Positions 16,894 through 25,721 are shown, counted from the first letter of the stretch. The stretch: 64,000 nucleotides of DNA from Fusibacter paucivorans (GCF_018390735.1 NZ_JAHBCL010000006.1:62001-126000); one strand, 5' to 3'. Numbers and translations are program-made. The notes: generated from the sequence alone by a model not told the origin.

Positions 16894-17742
16894 TTGTATA
16901 AAATTGTTCGTAAAGAAAACTTAGGCAGCAGCGTCGTCCAGTTTGATGTCGAAGCGCCGAAAATTGCTGCAAAAGCAAAATCAGGCCAATTCATTATCGT
17001 CAGACTTGATGAACAGTCAGAGCGCATTCCGTTAACCATTGCCGATTACGATCGAGAAGCCGGCACAATAACAATGATCTTTCAAGCTGTCGGTTTCTCT
17101 ACAAATGCATTAAAAACCCTCGAAGCAGGCGATTCTATCCTCGATGTCGTCGGGCCGCTTGGCACCGCATCGGAAATTGAAAATTATGGTACCGTCGTTT
17201 GCATCGGCGGCGGCGTCGGCATCGCTCCCGTCTATCCAATTGCACGTGATCTGAAAGAAGCCGGCAATAAAGTCATTTCTATTATTGGTGCAAGAAATGA
17301 AGACTTGCTCTTTTGGAAAGACAAAATGGCGGCAATCAGCGATGAGCTGCTGATCGCAACAGATGATGGCAGTGCCGGAATCAAGGGATTTGTCACAGAT
17401 GTTCTCAAATCTGTTATGGATCGTGAAAATGTAGATCGCGTCTGGGCAATCGGTCCAATGGTTATGATGAAAGCTGTTGCCAATACAACACGACCTTCAG
17501 GTGTTAAGACGATTGTAAGCCTTAATCCAATTATGGTTGACGGCACCGGCATGTGCGGTGGCTGCCGGGTTCAAATTGGAACAGAAACCAAATTCGCTTG
17601 CGTCGACGGGCCTGAATTCGATGGTCATCTCGTCGACTTTGATCTGGCGATGCGCCGATCATCCGTTTACAAAACAGAAGAACTGCAAGCTGTAGAGCAC
17701 GATCATCAATGCAGGATTGGAGGTATCGGGAAATGCCATTAA
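16894..17742 (+). CDS. nfnA: NADH-dependent reduced ferredoxin:NADP+ oxidoreductase, subunit A
   Basis: The 282-aa protein has a ferredoxin-reductase-type FAD domain (SERIPLTIADYD), an NAD domain (GGGVGIAPVYPIARDL) and a C-terminal [2Fe-2S] cluster motif (GTGMCGGCRVQ...FACVDGPEFDGH). This is the small subunit of NfnAB (also annotated SudB or GltB-like). NfnAB couples NADH and reduced ferredoxin oxidation to NADP+ reduction by flavin-based electron bifurcation. The start is TTG with AAGGAGG upstream. It overlaps nfnB by 10 bp. Alone it could be mistaken for the dihydroorotate dehydrogenase electron-transfer subunit; the nfnB partner settles it. Confidence 0.9.
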   Translation: MYKIVRKENLGSSVVQFDVEAPKIAAKAKSGQFIIVRLDEQSERIPLTIADYDREAGTITMIFQAVGFSTNALKTLEAGDSILDVVGPLGTASEIENYGTVVCIGGGVGIAPVYPIARDLKEAGNKVISIIGARNEDLLFWKDKMAAISDELLIATDDGSAGIKGFVTDVLKSVMDRENVDRVWAIGPMVMMKAVANTTRPSGVKTIVSLNPIMVDGTGMCGGCRVQIGTETKFACVDGPEFDGHLVDFDLAMRRSSVYKTEELQAVEHDHQCRIGGIGKCH

Positions 17743-19133
17743 AAGCGCCTAGAACCTCCATGCCGGCACAAGACCCTGCCGAAAGAAGTCATAATTTCAA
17801 GGAAGTCGCTCTTGGCTACACTGCCGAAATGGCCAAAACAGAAGCTTCAAGATGCCTTGACTGCAAAAATCCACTTTGTGTCAAAGGGTGTCCAGTAGAA
17901 GTCGATATCCCCGGTTTTATTCGCGCCATTGTTTCTGACGATATGTCTGGCGCAGTCGACGTCCTTAAACAAAAAAATAACCTTCCCGCTGTATGCGGCC
18001 GTGTATGTCCTCAGGAATCGCAATGTGAATCAAAATGCGTCTTAGGCATTAAAGGCGAATCCGTTGCCATTGGACGTCTCGAACGGTATACAGCAGACTG
18101 GGATATGGCACAGACATTCAAAGCACCTGAAAAACCCGAACCGAAATCAGAACGCGTCGCCATTGTTGGCTCAGGCCCAGCTGGCCTTACCGCCGCAGCA
18201 GATCTCGCTAAGATGGGCTATCAGGTTACTATATTTGAAGCACTTCATACGCCAGGCGGCGTCCTCATGTACGGCATACCAGAATTTCGTCTGCCGAAAG
18301 CCATTGTACAGCAGGAAATTGATTACATTCGTGCGCTTGGCGTCCAAATCGAAGTTAACGCAGTTGTCGGCAAAACCGTTTTAGTTGATGAACTGCTAGA
18401 CACAGAGGGTTTCGATGCCGTTTTTATCGGCACTGGCGCCGGACTGCCTAACTTCATGAATATCCCGGGAGAAAATCTAAATGGTGTCTATTCATCAAAT
18501 GAGTTTCTTACGCGTACCAATCTTATGAAGGCTTATGATTTTCCGAACTACCATACGCCAATTAAGATCGGTAAAAAAGTCGCCGTCATTGGTGCGGGCA
18601 ATGTTGCAATGGATGCCGCGAGAACTGCGCTTCGCTTAGGCGCAGAAGAAAGTTACATCGTTTACAGGCGTTCAGCTGCTGAAATGCCGGCACGGCATGA
18701 AGAAATTGAACACGCAGAAGAAGAAGGCGTTCAATTTCGTCTACTTCATAGTCCAATTGCCTATGAAGGTGATGAAAAGGGGCAGCTCACAAAAATGACG
18801 CTCCAACGCTTCGAACTCGGCGAACCGGATGCTTCCGGCAGACGGCGACCAATGCCAATTGAAGGCGATACCGTTGAAATGCCAATTGACACTGTTGTCG
18901 TCGCCATTGGCCAAGGCCCTAACCCATTGGTGCCGCATTCTACAGAAGGATTGGAACTGACGAAAAAAGGGAATATCGTTGCCGATGAAGAAACGGGCGT
19001 TACTTCTCGCGATGGCGTTTTTGCAGGCGGTGACATCGTCACTGGCGCTGCTACTGTAATCTTGGCCATGGGCGCAGGCAAGAAAAGCGCGCGCGCCATT
19101 GATGCTTACCTTAACGCAAAAAGAGATCAATGA
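17733..19133 (+). CDS. nfnB: NADH-dependent reduced ferredoxin:NADP+ oxidoreductase, subunit B
   Basis: The protein of about 466 residues has an N-terminal Fe-S domain (CLDCKNPLCVKGCP and CGRVCPQESQCESKC), an FAD domain (GSGPAGLTAAADL) and an NADPH domain (GAGNVAMDAARTALRLG). It is homologous to the glutamate synthase small subunit GltD. No gltB-like large subunit is present and it is fused in operon order to nfnA, so NfnB is the better call. GGAGG upstream of ATGCCATTA selects the start at 17733, eight codons inside the track ORF. The complex supplies NADPH from fermentation electrons in the cytoplasm. Confidence 0.9.
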   Translation: MPLKAPRTSMPAQDPAERSHNFKEVALGYTAEMAKTEASRCLDCKNPLCVKGCPVEVDIPGFIRAIVSDDMSGAVDVLKQKNNLPAVCGRVCPQESQCESKCVLGIKGESVAIGRLERYTADWDMAQTFKAPEKPEPKSERVAIVGSGPAGLTAAADLAKMGYQVTIFEALHTPGGVLMYGIPEFRLPKAIVQQEIDYIRALGVQIEVNAVVGKTVLVDELLDTEGFDAVFIGTGAGLPNFMNIPGENLNGVYSSNEFLTRTNLMKAYDFPNYHTPIKIGKKVAVIGAGNVAMDAARTALRLGAEESYIVYRRSAAEMPARHEEIEHAEEEGVQFRLLHSPIAYEGDEKGQLTKMTLQRFELGEPDASGRRRPMPIEGDTVEMPIDTVVVAIGQGPNPLVPHSTEGLELTKKGNIVADEETGVTSRDGVFAGGDIVTGAATVILAMGAGKKSARAIDAYLNAKRDQ

Positions 19134-19207
19134 AATGAAATTAAATGAACTGATCTTGAAGGGTTATCGGGAAAATACGCATTTTAATATTTAATCCCCC
19201 AAAAAAC

Positions 19208-19253
19208 AAACTGCTAGAAATAGGACTTTCAAAAATCCTAAATCTAGCAGTTT
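19208..19253. terminator. Bidirectional terminator between nfnB and the ABC permease gene
   Basis: AAACTGCTAGA pairs with TCTAGCAGTTT, with an inner TAGGA/TCCTA stem; A/T runs lie on both sides. It lies between two convergent operons and is well placed for both. Confidence 0.85.
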
Positions 19254-19307
19254 TATTGTGGTTTTGAACGTATAACACGCTTTAAGGAAATTGTATAATT
19301 TTCTCAA

Positions 19308-20525
19308 TTAGCCAATTTGGTGTTTTTTGAAAGAACGATACGCCAATGGCGCAAGCAACATGCTGATTACGATCGCAAAGATTGGCATAAATACATAAGG
19401 CTTTATCACCAGCCCAAGTAATTCATATAGAATACCATTCGTTACCGTCCAATAAGGCATCATATTGGTCGGAAGAAGCTGAAACAAATTATAGAGTACA
19501 ATGTTTCTTTCGGATATAGATACGAACATCGGCATAATTAGCAACAAACCGACAAGAATGATTACACCAAACGGGGATTTGAATTTTGCAGACAACAGCA
19601 TCGTAATTGCCGCTGTCATCAAACAGGCAAAAAGAGTACAGACTGCAAGAATCAAAGCGGTCTTACCCATCGTCAGCGGATAAGGTGAAAGTGGAGAGTA
19701 TAATTGAAGCGGCGCATCTGCGCCGTCCGAACCAAAAAGGCTCAATGATAGAATATAATCAACTGCCGTAAGCACAGCACAAATCAATGCAGCCAGAGAA
19801 AAACCGGTAAACAGCTTTGCTGCAATAAGCTTGTTTTTCCCGTGTCTTGACGTCAGAATGAGTTGATCTGTCCCCGCAGCGTATTCACCGGAAAATATCG
19901 GCGCAATACATACTGCCATGGCAAAAGCCGCTACTAGCCCCAATGTATAGACGGTTACAAAGAATCGTGTATAGCCATCCGTATAAGAAAAAATCAGTGG
20001 TGTCATAATCTTCGCGTCGAGTACCAGCACCTTTTCTTTGGCTTTATCACTCATGCTCGTTGCCTCGACAAGCTGTACCTGCTTATTTCGCCGCAAGGCA
20101 TAAAACTGTTCTACCTGCTCTTCTGACAATTTCTGGAAATCTTCCATATTAAACCGTTTGGATTCCGTATTATAAACAGTGCGAACGATGGCGTAAATCG
20201 CACTGTAAGGTCGTGCAAATGTTTGATACTCCGTGGTATCATGATAACTGTCGCTACCTGGTATTTTTGAATAGGCATCTACGGCTTTTACAATCAATTT
20301 ATGATCAATCGCTTGTCCAGAGAGTGAGCGCGCATAGGATCGATCTTTTGTCATGCCCTCATAGTTGGATTCATATATTTCACCATCTATATAAGAATTG
20401 CCTAACAAAGTCCCGCTTACGCTGATTACGGTAGCAATAATGGCTAGGAAAAAGACGATCCATGTACTTTTCCGACACAATATTTTTTTATACTCAAAGC
20501 CTGTCAGGCTCCAAAAACTATTCAC
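19308..20525 (-). CDS. ABC-2 type transporter permease
   Basis: The 405-aa protein has one N-terminal membrane helix (about 20-42), a large extracytoplasmic loop (about 45-180) and five more helices (about 185-395). This is the usual form of ABC-2 permeases in YtrB/antibiotic-export type modules. The start is GTG overlapping the ATPase stop by 4 bp. It is the last gene of the ECF sigma operon and ends at the shared hairpin. The substrate is unknown; such modules export peptides or lipid-targeting antibiotics, or sense envelope stress. Confidence 0.85.
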   Translation of the reverse strand: MNSFWSLTGFEYKKILCRKSTWIVFFLAIIATVISVSGTLLGNSYIDGEIYESNYEGMTKDRSYARSLSGQAIDHKLIVKAVDAYSKIPGSDSYHDTTEYQTFARPYSAIYAIVRTVYNTESKRFNMEDFQKLSEEQVEQFYALRRNKQVQLVEATSMSDKAKEKVLVLDAKIMTPLIFSYTDGYTRFFVTVYTLGLVAAFAMAVCIAPIFSGEYAAGTDQLILTSRHGKNKLIAAKLFTGFSLAALICAVLTAVDYILSLSLFGSDGADAPLQLYSPLSPYPLTMGKTALILAVCTLFACLMTAAITMLLSAKFKSPFGVIILVGLLLIMPMFVSISERNIVLYNLFQLLPTNMMPYWTVTNGILYELLGLVIKPYVFMPIFAIVISMLLAPLAYRSFKKHQIG

Positions 20526-21388
20526 TGTTCGTTCACCCCGCTAAAATAGTACAAGTATAGATCTTCAAGCGTTGCCGTTACGCCTGTTGCGTCATCCTGC
20601 GGCGGATTTTCGCATATCAGGCGAAGAAAAATTTTTTCTCCCTCTTGCCGTATGTTGATGACAGGATGTTTTTCACACATGATCTCCGCTGCTTCCTGTG
20701 AAACGCTGCATTCCCAAACCTTGCCCGTAATGGTGTCAATAATTTGTTCCAATGTTCCCTGATGGATCAACTGACCGTTCTTCATAAGGAGAATCGTATC
20801 GGCAATATGTTCTACATCCGAGACGATGTGGGTGGAAAGAAGCACAATCCGTTTGGCGCCAAGGCGAGAAATTAGATTTCTAAAGCGTACCCGCTCTTTG
20901 GGATCCAGTCCGGCAGTCGGTTCGTCTAAGATTAGTATTTTAGGATCGTTCAGCAGCGACTGGGCAATGCCAAGCCGTTGCTTCATCCCGCCTGAAAAGG
21001 TCTTGATCTTTTTCTTAGCTTCTTTTTCAAGGGAAACCAGTTCCAATAACTCTCGAGATTTTTCCATCGCCCTAACTTTAGGCAAGCCCTTGAGCATCGC
21101 GATATAAAGCATGAAGTTCTGTGCGGTAAATTCGGGATAATAGCCGAAATCCTGCGGCAGATACCCCAGCACATCCCGGTAATCTTCATGATTCACATCA
21201 ATTCCATCAAAGGCGATGGTTCCCGATGTCGGCGCTAATACACCACACATCATGCGCATCAGCGTGGTCTTTCCCGCTCCGTTTGCTCCCAACAGACCAT
21301 ATACACCCGCATGAAGGGTAAGAGAAATACGGTCGCATGCAATCTTATTGGCATAGCGTTTTGTCACTCGGTCAATAGCAAGTTCCAT
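20522..21388 (-). CDS. ABC transporter ATP-binding protein
   Basis: The 288-aa ATPase has Walker A GANGAGKTTLMRMM, Q-loop (YLPQDFGYYPEFT), signature (TFSGGMKQRLGIAQ), Walker B (ILILDEPTAGLDP) and switch His (LLSTHIVSDVEHI). A C-terminal extension of about 70 residues is typical of ABC-2 exporters. GGAGG precedes the ATG. It overlaps the upstream membrane protein gene by 25 bp and the permease gene by 4 bp, so stoichiometric expression is likely. It powers export through the adjacent permease. Confidence 0.9.
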   Translation of the reverse strand: MELAIDRVTKRYANKIACDRISLTLHAGVYGLLGANGAGKTTLMRMMCGVLAPTSGTIAFDGIDVNHEDYRDVLGYLPQDFGYYPEFTAQNFMLYIAMLKGLPKVRAMEKSRELLELVSLEKEAKKKIKTFSGGMKQRLGIAQSLLNDPKILILDEPTAGLDPKERVRFRNLISRLGAKRIVLLSTHIVSDVEHIADTILLMKNGQLIHQGTLEQIIDTITGKVWECSVSQEAAEIMCEKHPVINIRQEGEKIFLRLICENPPQDDATGVTATLEDLYLYYFSGVNEQ

Positions 21389-22107
21389 GTTTTATCCTCC
21401 GTTTGTTTCAATAGATTGTGGATTTGAAATCCAATCAGCACGATCGCAGCAGCCGACAGAAGTATCCAGTATCGCAAATATCCTGCTGAATAAAACTGTA
21501 CAGCGCTTCCAATAATCATATTGATAATGCCTACCAGGCCTGCGGCAGCAGCGCAGCCGTACATACTCTCCCGAGTGCTTGACCGATTTAGAATCAGAAG
21601 GCATAAACTGCAAGTAATCAGATAAGGAACAAGTAAATAGAAAGTTAATCGCAATATGCCAAAGTGAGAACTGCGATTGATCAAGATTAAAAGCAAAGAT
21701 AAAACAATAAAATTACCTGTTCCTAAAATACTAATCCTTGCCATGACGATCTGCGATAGATTGAACCGACAACTCGTTTCGAGCTCCGCCATACAATCAA
21801 AAGCGGAGCGGAAAATTTCCGTCACCGTAAGCAACGTCAAAAACGGAAGTATGGCGGAAACAGTCCATACCCTACTGGCTTCCATATGAAAATTCTGAAA
21901 CGCCGCTGAAAAAGAAACTGTCCATCCCATCAACAGAATAAAGGCTGAAAGCAGCCAAACGCGTTTGCGAATATAGGCAAACTGATAACCTAAGAAGCTT
22001 AGGTATGAAATTTTAGGGTAACGTAGCGTTTTTAAAAATTGAGCTTTTCTCTTTGGTATAGGTGCTTCAAAAGCAGACTGCAACCCCATTTTCAGTTTAT
22101 TATTCAA
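21364..22107 (-). CDS. Membrane protein of the ECF sigma/ABC operon
   Basis: The 247-aa protein has a cytoplasmic N-terminus of about 50 residues followed by six membrane helices. It starts at TTG inside the end of the sigma factor gene (4-bp overlap; AAGGAGG 11 bases upstream). Similar six-helix proteins sit between sigma factor and ABC genes in other Firmicutes. It lacks the zinc-binding anti-sigma motif (HxxxCxxC) and I do not recognise a defined family. From its place it may hold the sigma factor at the membrane, or be an extra transporter subunit. Confidence 0.68.
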   Translation of the reverse strand: MNNKLKMGLQSAFEAPIPKRKAQFLKTLRYPKISYLSFLGYQFAYIRKRVWLLSAFILLMGWTVSFSAAFQNFHMEASRVWTVSAILPFLTLLTVTEIFRSAFDCMAELETSCRFNLSQIVMARISILGTGNFIVLSLLLILINRSSHFGILRLTFYLLVPYLITCSLCLLILNRSSTRESMYGCAAAAGLVGIINMIIGSAVQFYSAGYLRYWILLSAAAIVLIGFQIHNLLKQTEDKTWNLLLTE

Positions 22108-22562
22108 GAAAAATCATCCTCCTTCATTAATCGTTTTAAAGTAGACAGCGCAGAGCTTGTCTTCCTATAAACCGCAAACCGCGAAAGTCCGGTAATAGCT
22201 GTAATTTCACCGACAGCTAGCCCGTTTACAAACCTCAAAAGCAATAGCTCCTGCTCCTGTTCCGGTAATTTTTTCAAAACTTGTCGTATGGCGATGCCAA
22301 GTTCAACGCGCTCAAAGGGCTCTACAGTTGCCACATCCTCTTTCAATTCTTCAAACTGCTTTTTTTGAAAGGTATCTATACAGAGGTTTCGGGCAATCAC
22401 ATAGAGATAGGCAAGTTTTTTGCCATGCTCAATATAGGAGTTCTGCGAGAAGTATTTTAGGAAGGTTTCTTGCGTTAGGTCTTCTGCCAATGTAGCATTT
22501 CCAACCTTAAAATAACAATAACGATAGATTTTGTCGTAATGTTCCTGAAGATCAGCGGACAA
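22104..22562 (-). CDS. ECF-type RNA polymerase sigma factor
   Basis: The protein of about 152 residues has sigma region 2 (ADLQEHYDKIYRYCYFKVGN..LAEDLTQETFLKYF) and region 4 (LPEQEQELLLLRFVNGLAVGEITAITGLS). It belongs to the small one-operon sigma factors of the extracytoplasmic function class. The best ribosome site is AGAGGAGGT, which lies inside the ATG start of the track ORF, so I move the start to the TTG six codons later (LSADL). It heads the operon sigma-membrane protein-ABC ATPase-permease, and probably drives its own operon when a membrane signal releases it. Confidence 0.85.
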   Translation of the reverse strand: MSADLQEHYDKIYRYCYFKVGNATLAEDLTQETFLKYFSQNSYIEHGKKLAYLYVIARNLCIDTFQKKQFEELKEDVATVEPFERVELGIAIRQVLKKLPEQEQELLLLRFVNGLAVGEITAITGLSRFAVYRKTSSALSTLKRLMKEDDFS

Positions 22563-22601
22563 CTTAAAACCTCCTCTCATTCTGTATAACGGTTTGTGAA
22601 G

Positions 22602-22630
22602 CTATAATGTGCGAAAAAAATATTTTTCAA
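22602..22630 (-). promoter_or_regulatory. Promoter of the ECF sigma operon
   Basis: On the minus strand TTGAAA (22625-22630) and TTATAG (22602-22607) are 17 bp apart, with the expected transcript start about 30 bases before the sigma factor start codon. A second TATAAT-like box lies further upstream (about 22655). An ECF-type promoter could not be recognised. Confidence 0.5.
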
Positions 22631-22735
22631 CAATTTTTTATTATAATACAACCAAACTATGAATGAAAGTCATTGCATACGTTGTAAAATCGATATTTCC
22701 AGAAAATTTCAGTTCAGATATCGAAAAAAAGAAAC

Positions 22736-22787
22736 GTTTGAAAGCAGTCCTACAGATAAAGAAAGTTTGAAAGCAATCCTACAGATA
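22736..22787 (+). repeat. Two direct repeats, 29 bp apart, in the sigma/LytTR intergenic region
   Basis: GTTTGAAAGCAGTCCTACAG(ATA) at 22736-22758 recurs as GTTTGAAAGCAATCCTACAG(ATA) at 22765-22787 with one mismatch in 23. Both copies lie between the divergent ECF sigma and LytTR operons. They could be a regulator binding site; LytTR proteins bind direct repeats, although usually with shorter spacing. The rest of the 22563-22937 gap holds the two promoters and no gene that I can see. Confidence 0.7.
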
Positions 22788-22879
22788 TTGACATGTGATT
22801 TTCCCGACATCCCTTTTTACGCTTAATAAGCCAATTTCTGCAGGTTACCCCCTAGATTGTGCAAGTTGCCTTTGAACAC

Positions 22880-22909
22880 TTGATATTATCTCAAAACATT
22901 GGATAATAA
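22880..22909 (+). promoter_or_regulatory. Probable promoter of the LytTR operon
   Basis: TTGATA (22880-22885) and TAATAA (22904-22909) are 18 bp apart, about 30 bp before the TTG start of the LytTR gene. It lies roughly 95 bp downstream of the direct repeat pair. Confidence 0.45.
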
Positions 22910-22937
22910 GAATATAAACAAAACTGGAGGTGTCCCT

Positions 22938-23378
22938 TTGAAGATTGTAATCGAATACGTCGCACCGCCTTTCGAAACCGAGCTGACGATTAAATGCAGC
23001 AATCCGGCAGACGCTACCACTAAGCAAATCATCCAAAACATTCAAAATATTTCAAGAGATGTCCTAGGCAGCAAAGACGGTGCTATCCACAAATTTACAC
23101 TGGCACAAATATTTTATATCGAAAGCGTCGATGAAAAAACGTTTCTCTATCTTGCAAACGATATCTTCGAAACTGATCAGCGCCTCTATATGTGGGAAGC
23201 GCAGCTGGAACACACATCCTTTGTACGCATCAGCAAATCTACCATTCTCAACACGGACAAACTGGAATCGATTCGTTCAATGCTTGGCGGCAAAATGGAA
23301 GCAACGATGCAGAATGGCGAAAAACTCATTATCAGTCGCCATTATCTATCAGCATTCCGAAAAAAATTTGGGATATGA
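22938..23378 (+). CDS. LytTR family DNA-binding regulator
   Basis: The 146-aa protein has an N-terminal segment of about 50 residues and a C-terminal LytTR DNA-binding domain (about 52-146; LAQIFYIESVDEKTFLYL, FVRISKSTILNTDKLESI and ISRHYLSAFRKKFGI). There is no receiver domain. GGAGGTG upstream selects the TTG start (MKIVIEY), 13 codons inside the track ORF. The next genes are DUF3021 and an ABC exporter, a common arrangement in Firmicutes in which the LytTR/DUF3021 pair controls the transporter. Confidence 0.9.
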   Translation: MKIVIEYVAPPFETELTIKCSNPADATTKQIIQNIQNISRDVLGSKDGAIHKFTLAQIFYIESVDEKTFLYLANDIFETDQRLYMWEAQLEHTSFVRISKSTILNTDKLESIRSMLGGKMEATMQNGEKLIISRHYLSAFRKKFGI

Positions 23379-23390
23379 AAGGAGCCTTTC

Positions 23391-23810
23391 ATGAAAAAAA
23401 AATCGATAAAGACTTATATCCTAACCGACTGTATCTCCTTTACTTTTTCTGCCATGATTTTGTCGATTATAGGTTTAATGCAAGATGTTATGATGTCTAT
23501 TGATAACGTCGTACTGCTTCAGCTTTTTACGTGCACCACACTTATCGCCGTGCTCATGTATTTTACGGAGAGCATTCCAGTCGAATCACAGCTAGCTGCA
23601 ATCTTTATCAATTTTATCGACACTTCGTTGGTTATTTTGGCAGTTGGCGGCGGTGTTTTTAAGTGGTTCCCCTGGGAAGCAATCTACGTTGGCGAAGTTG
23701 TCGCCATTCTCACTGTCGTCTTTATCATTACCACACTGATCATCACTTGGCAAAATTATCACCTCGCCAATTCGATTAACGAAATTATTAAGGAGCGCCA
23801 ACATGAGTAA
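23391..23810 (+). CDS. DUF3021 membrane protein
   Basis: The 139-aa protein has four membrane helices. The pattern MKKKSIKTYILTDCISFTF...I..I..L..., then YF.E..P, matches DUF3021, a family nearly always encoded next to a LytTR regulator. It is thought to act as a membrane partner or sensor for the regulator. Its gene starts 12 bp after lytTR and ends 8 bp inside the ABC ATPase gene. Confidence 0.83.
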   Translation: MKKKSIKTYILTDCISFTFSAMILSIIGLMQDVMMSIDNVVLLQLFTCTTLIAVLMYFTESIPVESQLAAIFINFIDTSLVILAVGGGVFKWFPWEAIYVGEVVAILTVVFIITTLIITWQNYHLANSINEIIKERQHE

Positions 23811-24735
23811 TCAAACGATTAATGACATCATCATCGAAGTCAAATCTTTAAAGAAATCATATGGTCCCGTAGAAGCCGTCAAGGCAATCAGTTTTTACGT
23901 CGAACGCGGTAAACTCTTTGCATTTCTCGGGCCGAATGGGGCTGGCAAAAGCACGACAATCGATATGATTTGTACCTTTTTAAAGCCTGACAGCGGCAAC
24001 GCAGTGATTAATGGCTTTACCCTCGGTAAAGACGATGCCGGCATTCGCAGCAGCATTGGCGCCGTCTTTCAAGACAGCCTGCTCGATGCGTTGCTCACCG
24101 TTGAAGAAAACTTGAGAAGTCGAGGTGCTTTTTACGGTTTAAGCGGGAATGAACTGACAAAAGCCATTGAAAACGCAATGACAGCTGTTGATATCACCGC
24201 ATTGGCAAAAAGACCTTATGGCAAACTATCCGGCGGTCAGCGCAGGCGATGCGATATTGCCAGAGCGTTAATTAACACACCCAAAATACTTTTTTTAGAT
24301 GAACCTACTACAGGACTGGATCCGCAGACTAGACAATCCGTCTGGCACACCATTCAAAAGTTGCAGCGCGAAAACGGCATGACTGTCTTTTTAACCACAC
24401 ACTATATGGAAGAAGCCGCAGAAGCTGACTATGTGGTGGTCATTGACGATGGCAATATCGCCGCCAAAGGGACACCAGCCGAATTGAGAGCCGCATACGC
24501 TAAGGATAAACTCGTGCTCCACTGCCACGATATTGACGCTGTCCGCAGTATTTTGTCAGCGCAGTCCATTTCAGGCATTTGGCAAGGCAGTCAAGTTACC
24601 ATCAATCTCGAACAGACAATGGCGGCACTGCCAATTGTACATCAGTGCGAATCATACATTCACAGCTTTGAAGTCAGCATCGGCACCATGGACGATGCCT
24701 TTATCGGTATCACCGGAAAGGAGATTAGACAATGA
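23803..24735 (+). CDS. ABC exporter ATP-binding protein (DrrA-like)
   Basis: The 310-aa ATPase has Walker A GPNGAGKSTTIDMI, Q-loop FQDSLLD, signature KLSGGQRRRCDIARAL, Walker B LFLDEPTTGLDP and switch His (FLTTHYMEEA). The C-terminal extension (about 225-310) resembles that of daunorubicin-resistance type DrrA ATPases. It overlaps the DUF3021 gene by 8 bp and the permease gene by 4 bp. With the permease it should export a hydrophobic compound or toxin. The substrate is unknown. Confidence 0.9.
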   Translation: MSNQTINDIIIEVKSLKKSYGPVEAVKAISFYVERGKLFAFLGPNGAGKSTTIDMICTFLKPDSGNAVINGFTLGKDDAGIRSSIGAVFQDSLLDALLTVEENLRSRGAFYGLSGNELTKAIENAMTAVDITALAKRPYGKLSGGQRRRCDIARALINTPKILFLDEPTTGLDPQTRQSVWHTIQKLQRENGMTVFLTTHYMEEAAEADYVVVIDDGNIAAKGTPAELRAAYAKDKLVLHCHDIDAVRSILSAQSISGIWQGSQVTINLEQTMAALPIVHQCESYIHSFEVSIGTMDDAFIGITGKEIRQ

Positions 24736-25586
24736 TTTCATTTATGCAGCGCAATTTAAAAGTATTTTTTAGAGATCGAAGCGCCGTCTTCTTTTCACTG
24801 CTCGCCTCACTGATCATTATTGGTATTTATGTACTCTTCCTCGGCGAAGTCTATGCATCAAATCTCAGCTCAATTGAGAACAGCCGCGAAATTATGGACA
24901 ACTGGATTATGGCCGGCCTATTGGCCACCACTTCTGTCACAACGACAATGGGCGCTTTTGGGATCATGGTCGATGATAAAGCCAAAAAGATCAACAAAGA
25001 CTTTTACGTTGCCCCGATTTCGAAATACAAGCTCGCTGGCGGCTATCTCTTTAGCGCCTTGATGATTGGTTTTATCCTTTCGGTCATTACATTTATCTTC
25101 GCAGAACTATACATTTTACTCAACGGCGGCAGTCTCATCGCTGCAGCTTCTCTGCCAGCATTCATTGGCACCCTAATGCTAACAGTTATCGCGAACGCGG
25201 CGATGGTCTTCTTCATCACTTCGTTTTTCAGCAGCAATAATGCCTATTCAACCGCCAGTACGATTATCGGCACCATCATTGGTTTCTTGACAGGTATTTA
25301 TCTACCGGTGGGGCAGCTGCCTCAGGCCGTTCAATGGATCGTAAAACTGTTTCCAACATCCCATGCAGCTGTCCTATTAAGACAAATTATGATGAACACG
25401 CCTTTGACCACCGGTTTTAGCGATATTCCTGTAAATTATCTTGCAGATTTTAAAGAAGAAATGGGCATTGTGTTTATTATTGGTGACAACACCGTCAGTA
25501 ATGCCACCAGCATCTTTTTCTTATTGGCAACGGCGCTCATCTTCTTTGCGCTGACGGCCTTTAATCTTTCGAGAAAAACCTCCTAA
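24732..25586 (+). CDS. ABC-2 type exporter permease (DrrB-like)
   Basis: The 284-aa protein has six membrane helices with an extracytoplasmic loop after the first (about 45-60) and the conserved ABC-2 region FLTGIYLPVGQLPQAVQWIVK before the last helices. It is the membrane partner of the upstream ATPase. It ends the LytTR-DUF3021-ABC operon and is followed by the hairpin at 25722. Confidence 0.88.
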   Translation: MISFMQRNLKVFFRDRSAVFFSLLASLIIIGIYVLFLGEVYASNLSSIENSREIMDNWIMAGLLATTSVTTTMGAFGIMVDDKAKKINKDFYVAPISKYKLAGGYLFSALMIGFILSVITFIFAELYILLNGGSLIAAASLPAFIGTLMLTVIANAAMVFFITSFFSSNNAYSTASTIIGTIIGFLTGIYLPVGQLPQAVQWIVKLFPTSHAAVLLRQIMMNTPLTTGFSDIPVNYLADFKEEMGIVFIIGDNTVSNATSIFFLLATALIFFALTAFNLSRKTS

Positions 25587-25595
25587 TCAACAAAT

Positions 25596-25648
25596 AAGGA
25601 AGTTGCATCATTACCTTTCGTTAAATCTTTACGACAATATGTTGAACT
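25596..25648 (+). repeat. Dispersed 53-bp intergenic repeat, copy 1
   Basis: The 53 bases starting AAGGAAGTTGCATCATTACC align without gaps to 32657-32709, with about 40 identities. Both copies are in intergenic DNA and in the same orientation. This copy begins 10 bp after the ABC permease stop. Confidence 0.5.
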
Positions 25649-25721
25649 GCCATACGATAAAAATAGCACAGACATTTATCAAACCCTGCTATTTTAATTA
25701 TTTTAATCGTAAAATATCGAT

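Noticed and set aside
17733-19133. Glutamate synthase small subunit (GltD) as the name for this gene
   Set aside because: No large subunit is present and the overlapping partner is a ferredoxin-reductase-type [2Fe-2S] protein, the NfnAB pattern.
22736-22787. CRISPR-like array
   Set aside because: Only two units with a 6-bp gap; no array and no cas genes.
23080-23503. Two overlapping ORFs inside the LytTR and DUF3021 genes
   Set aside because: They are frame-shifted shadows of the two supported genes.
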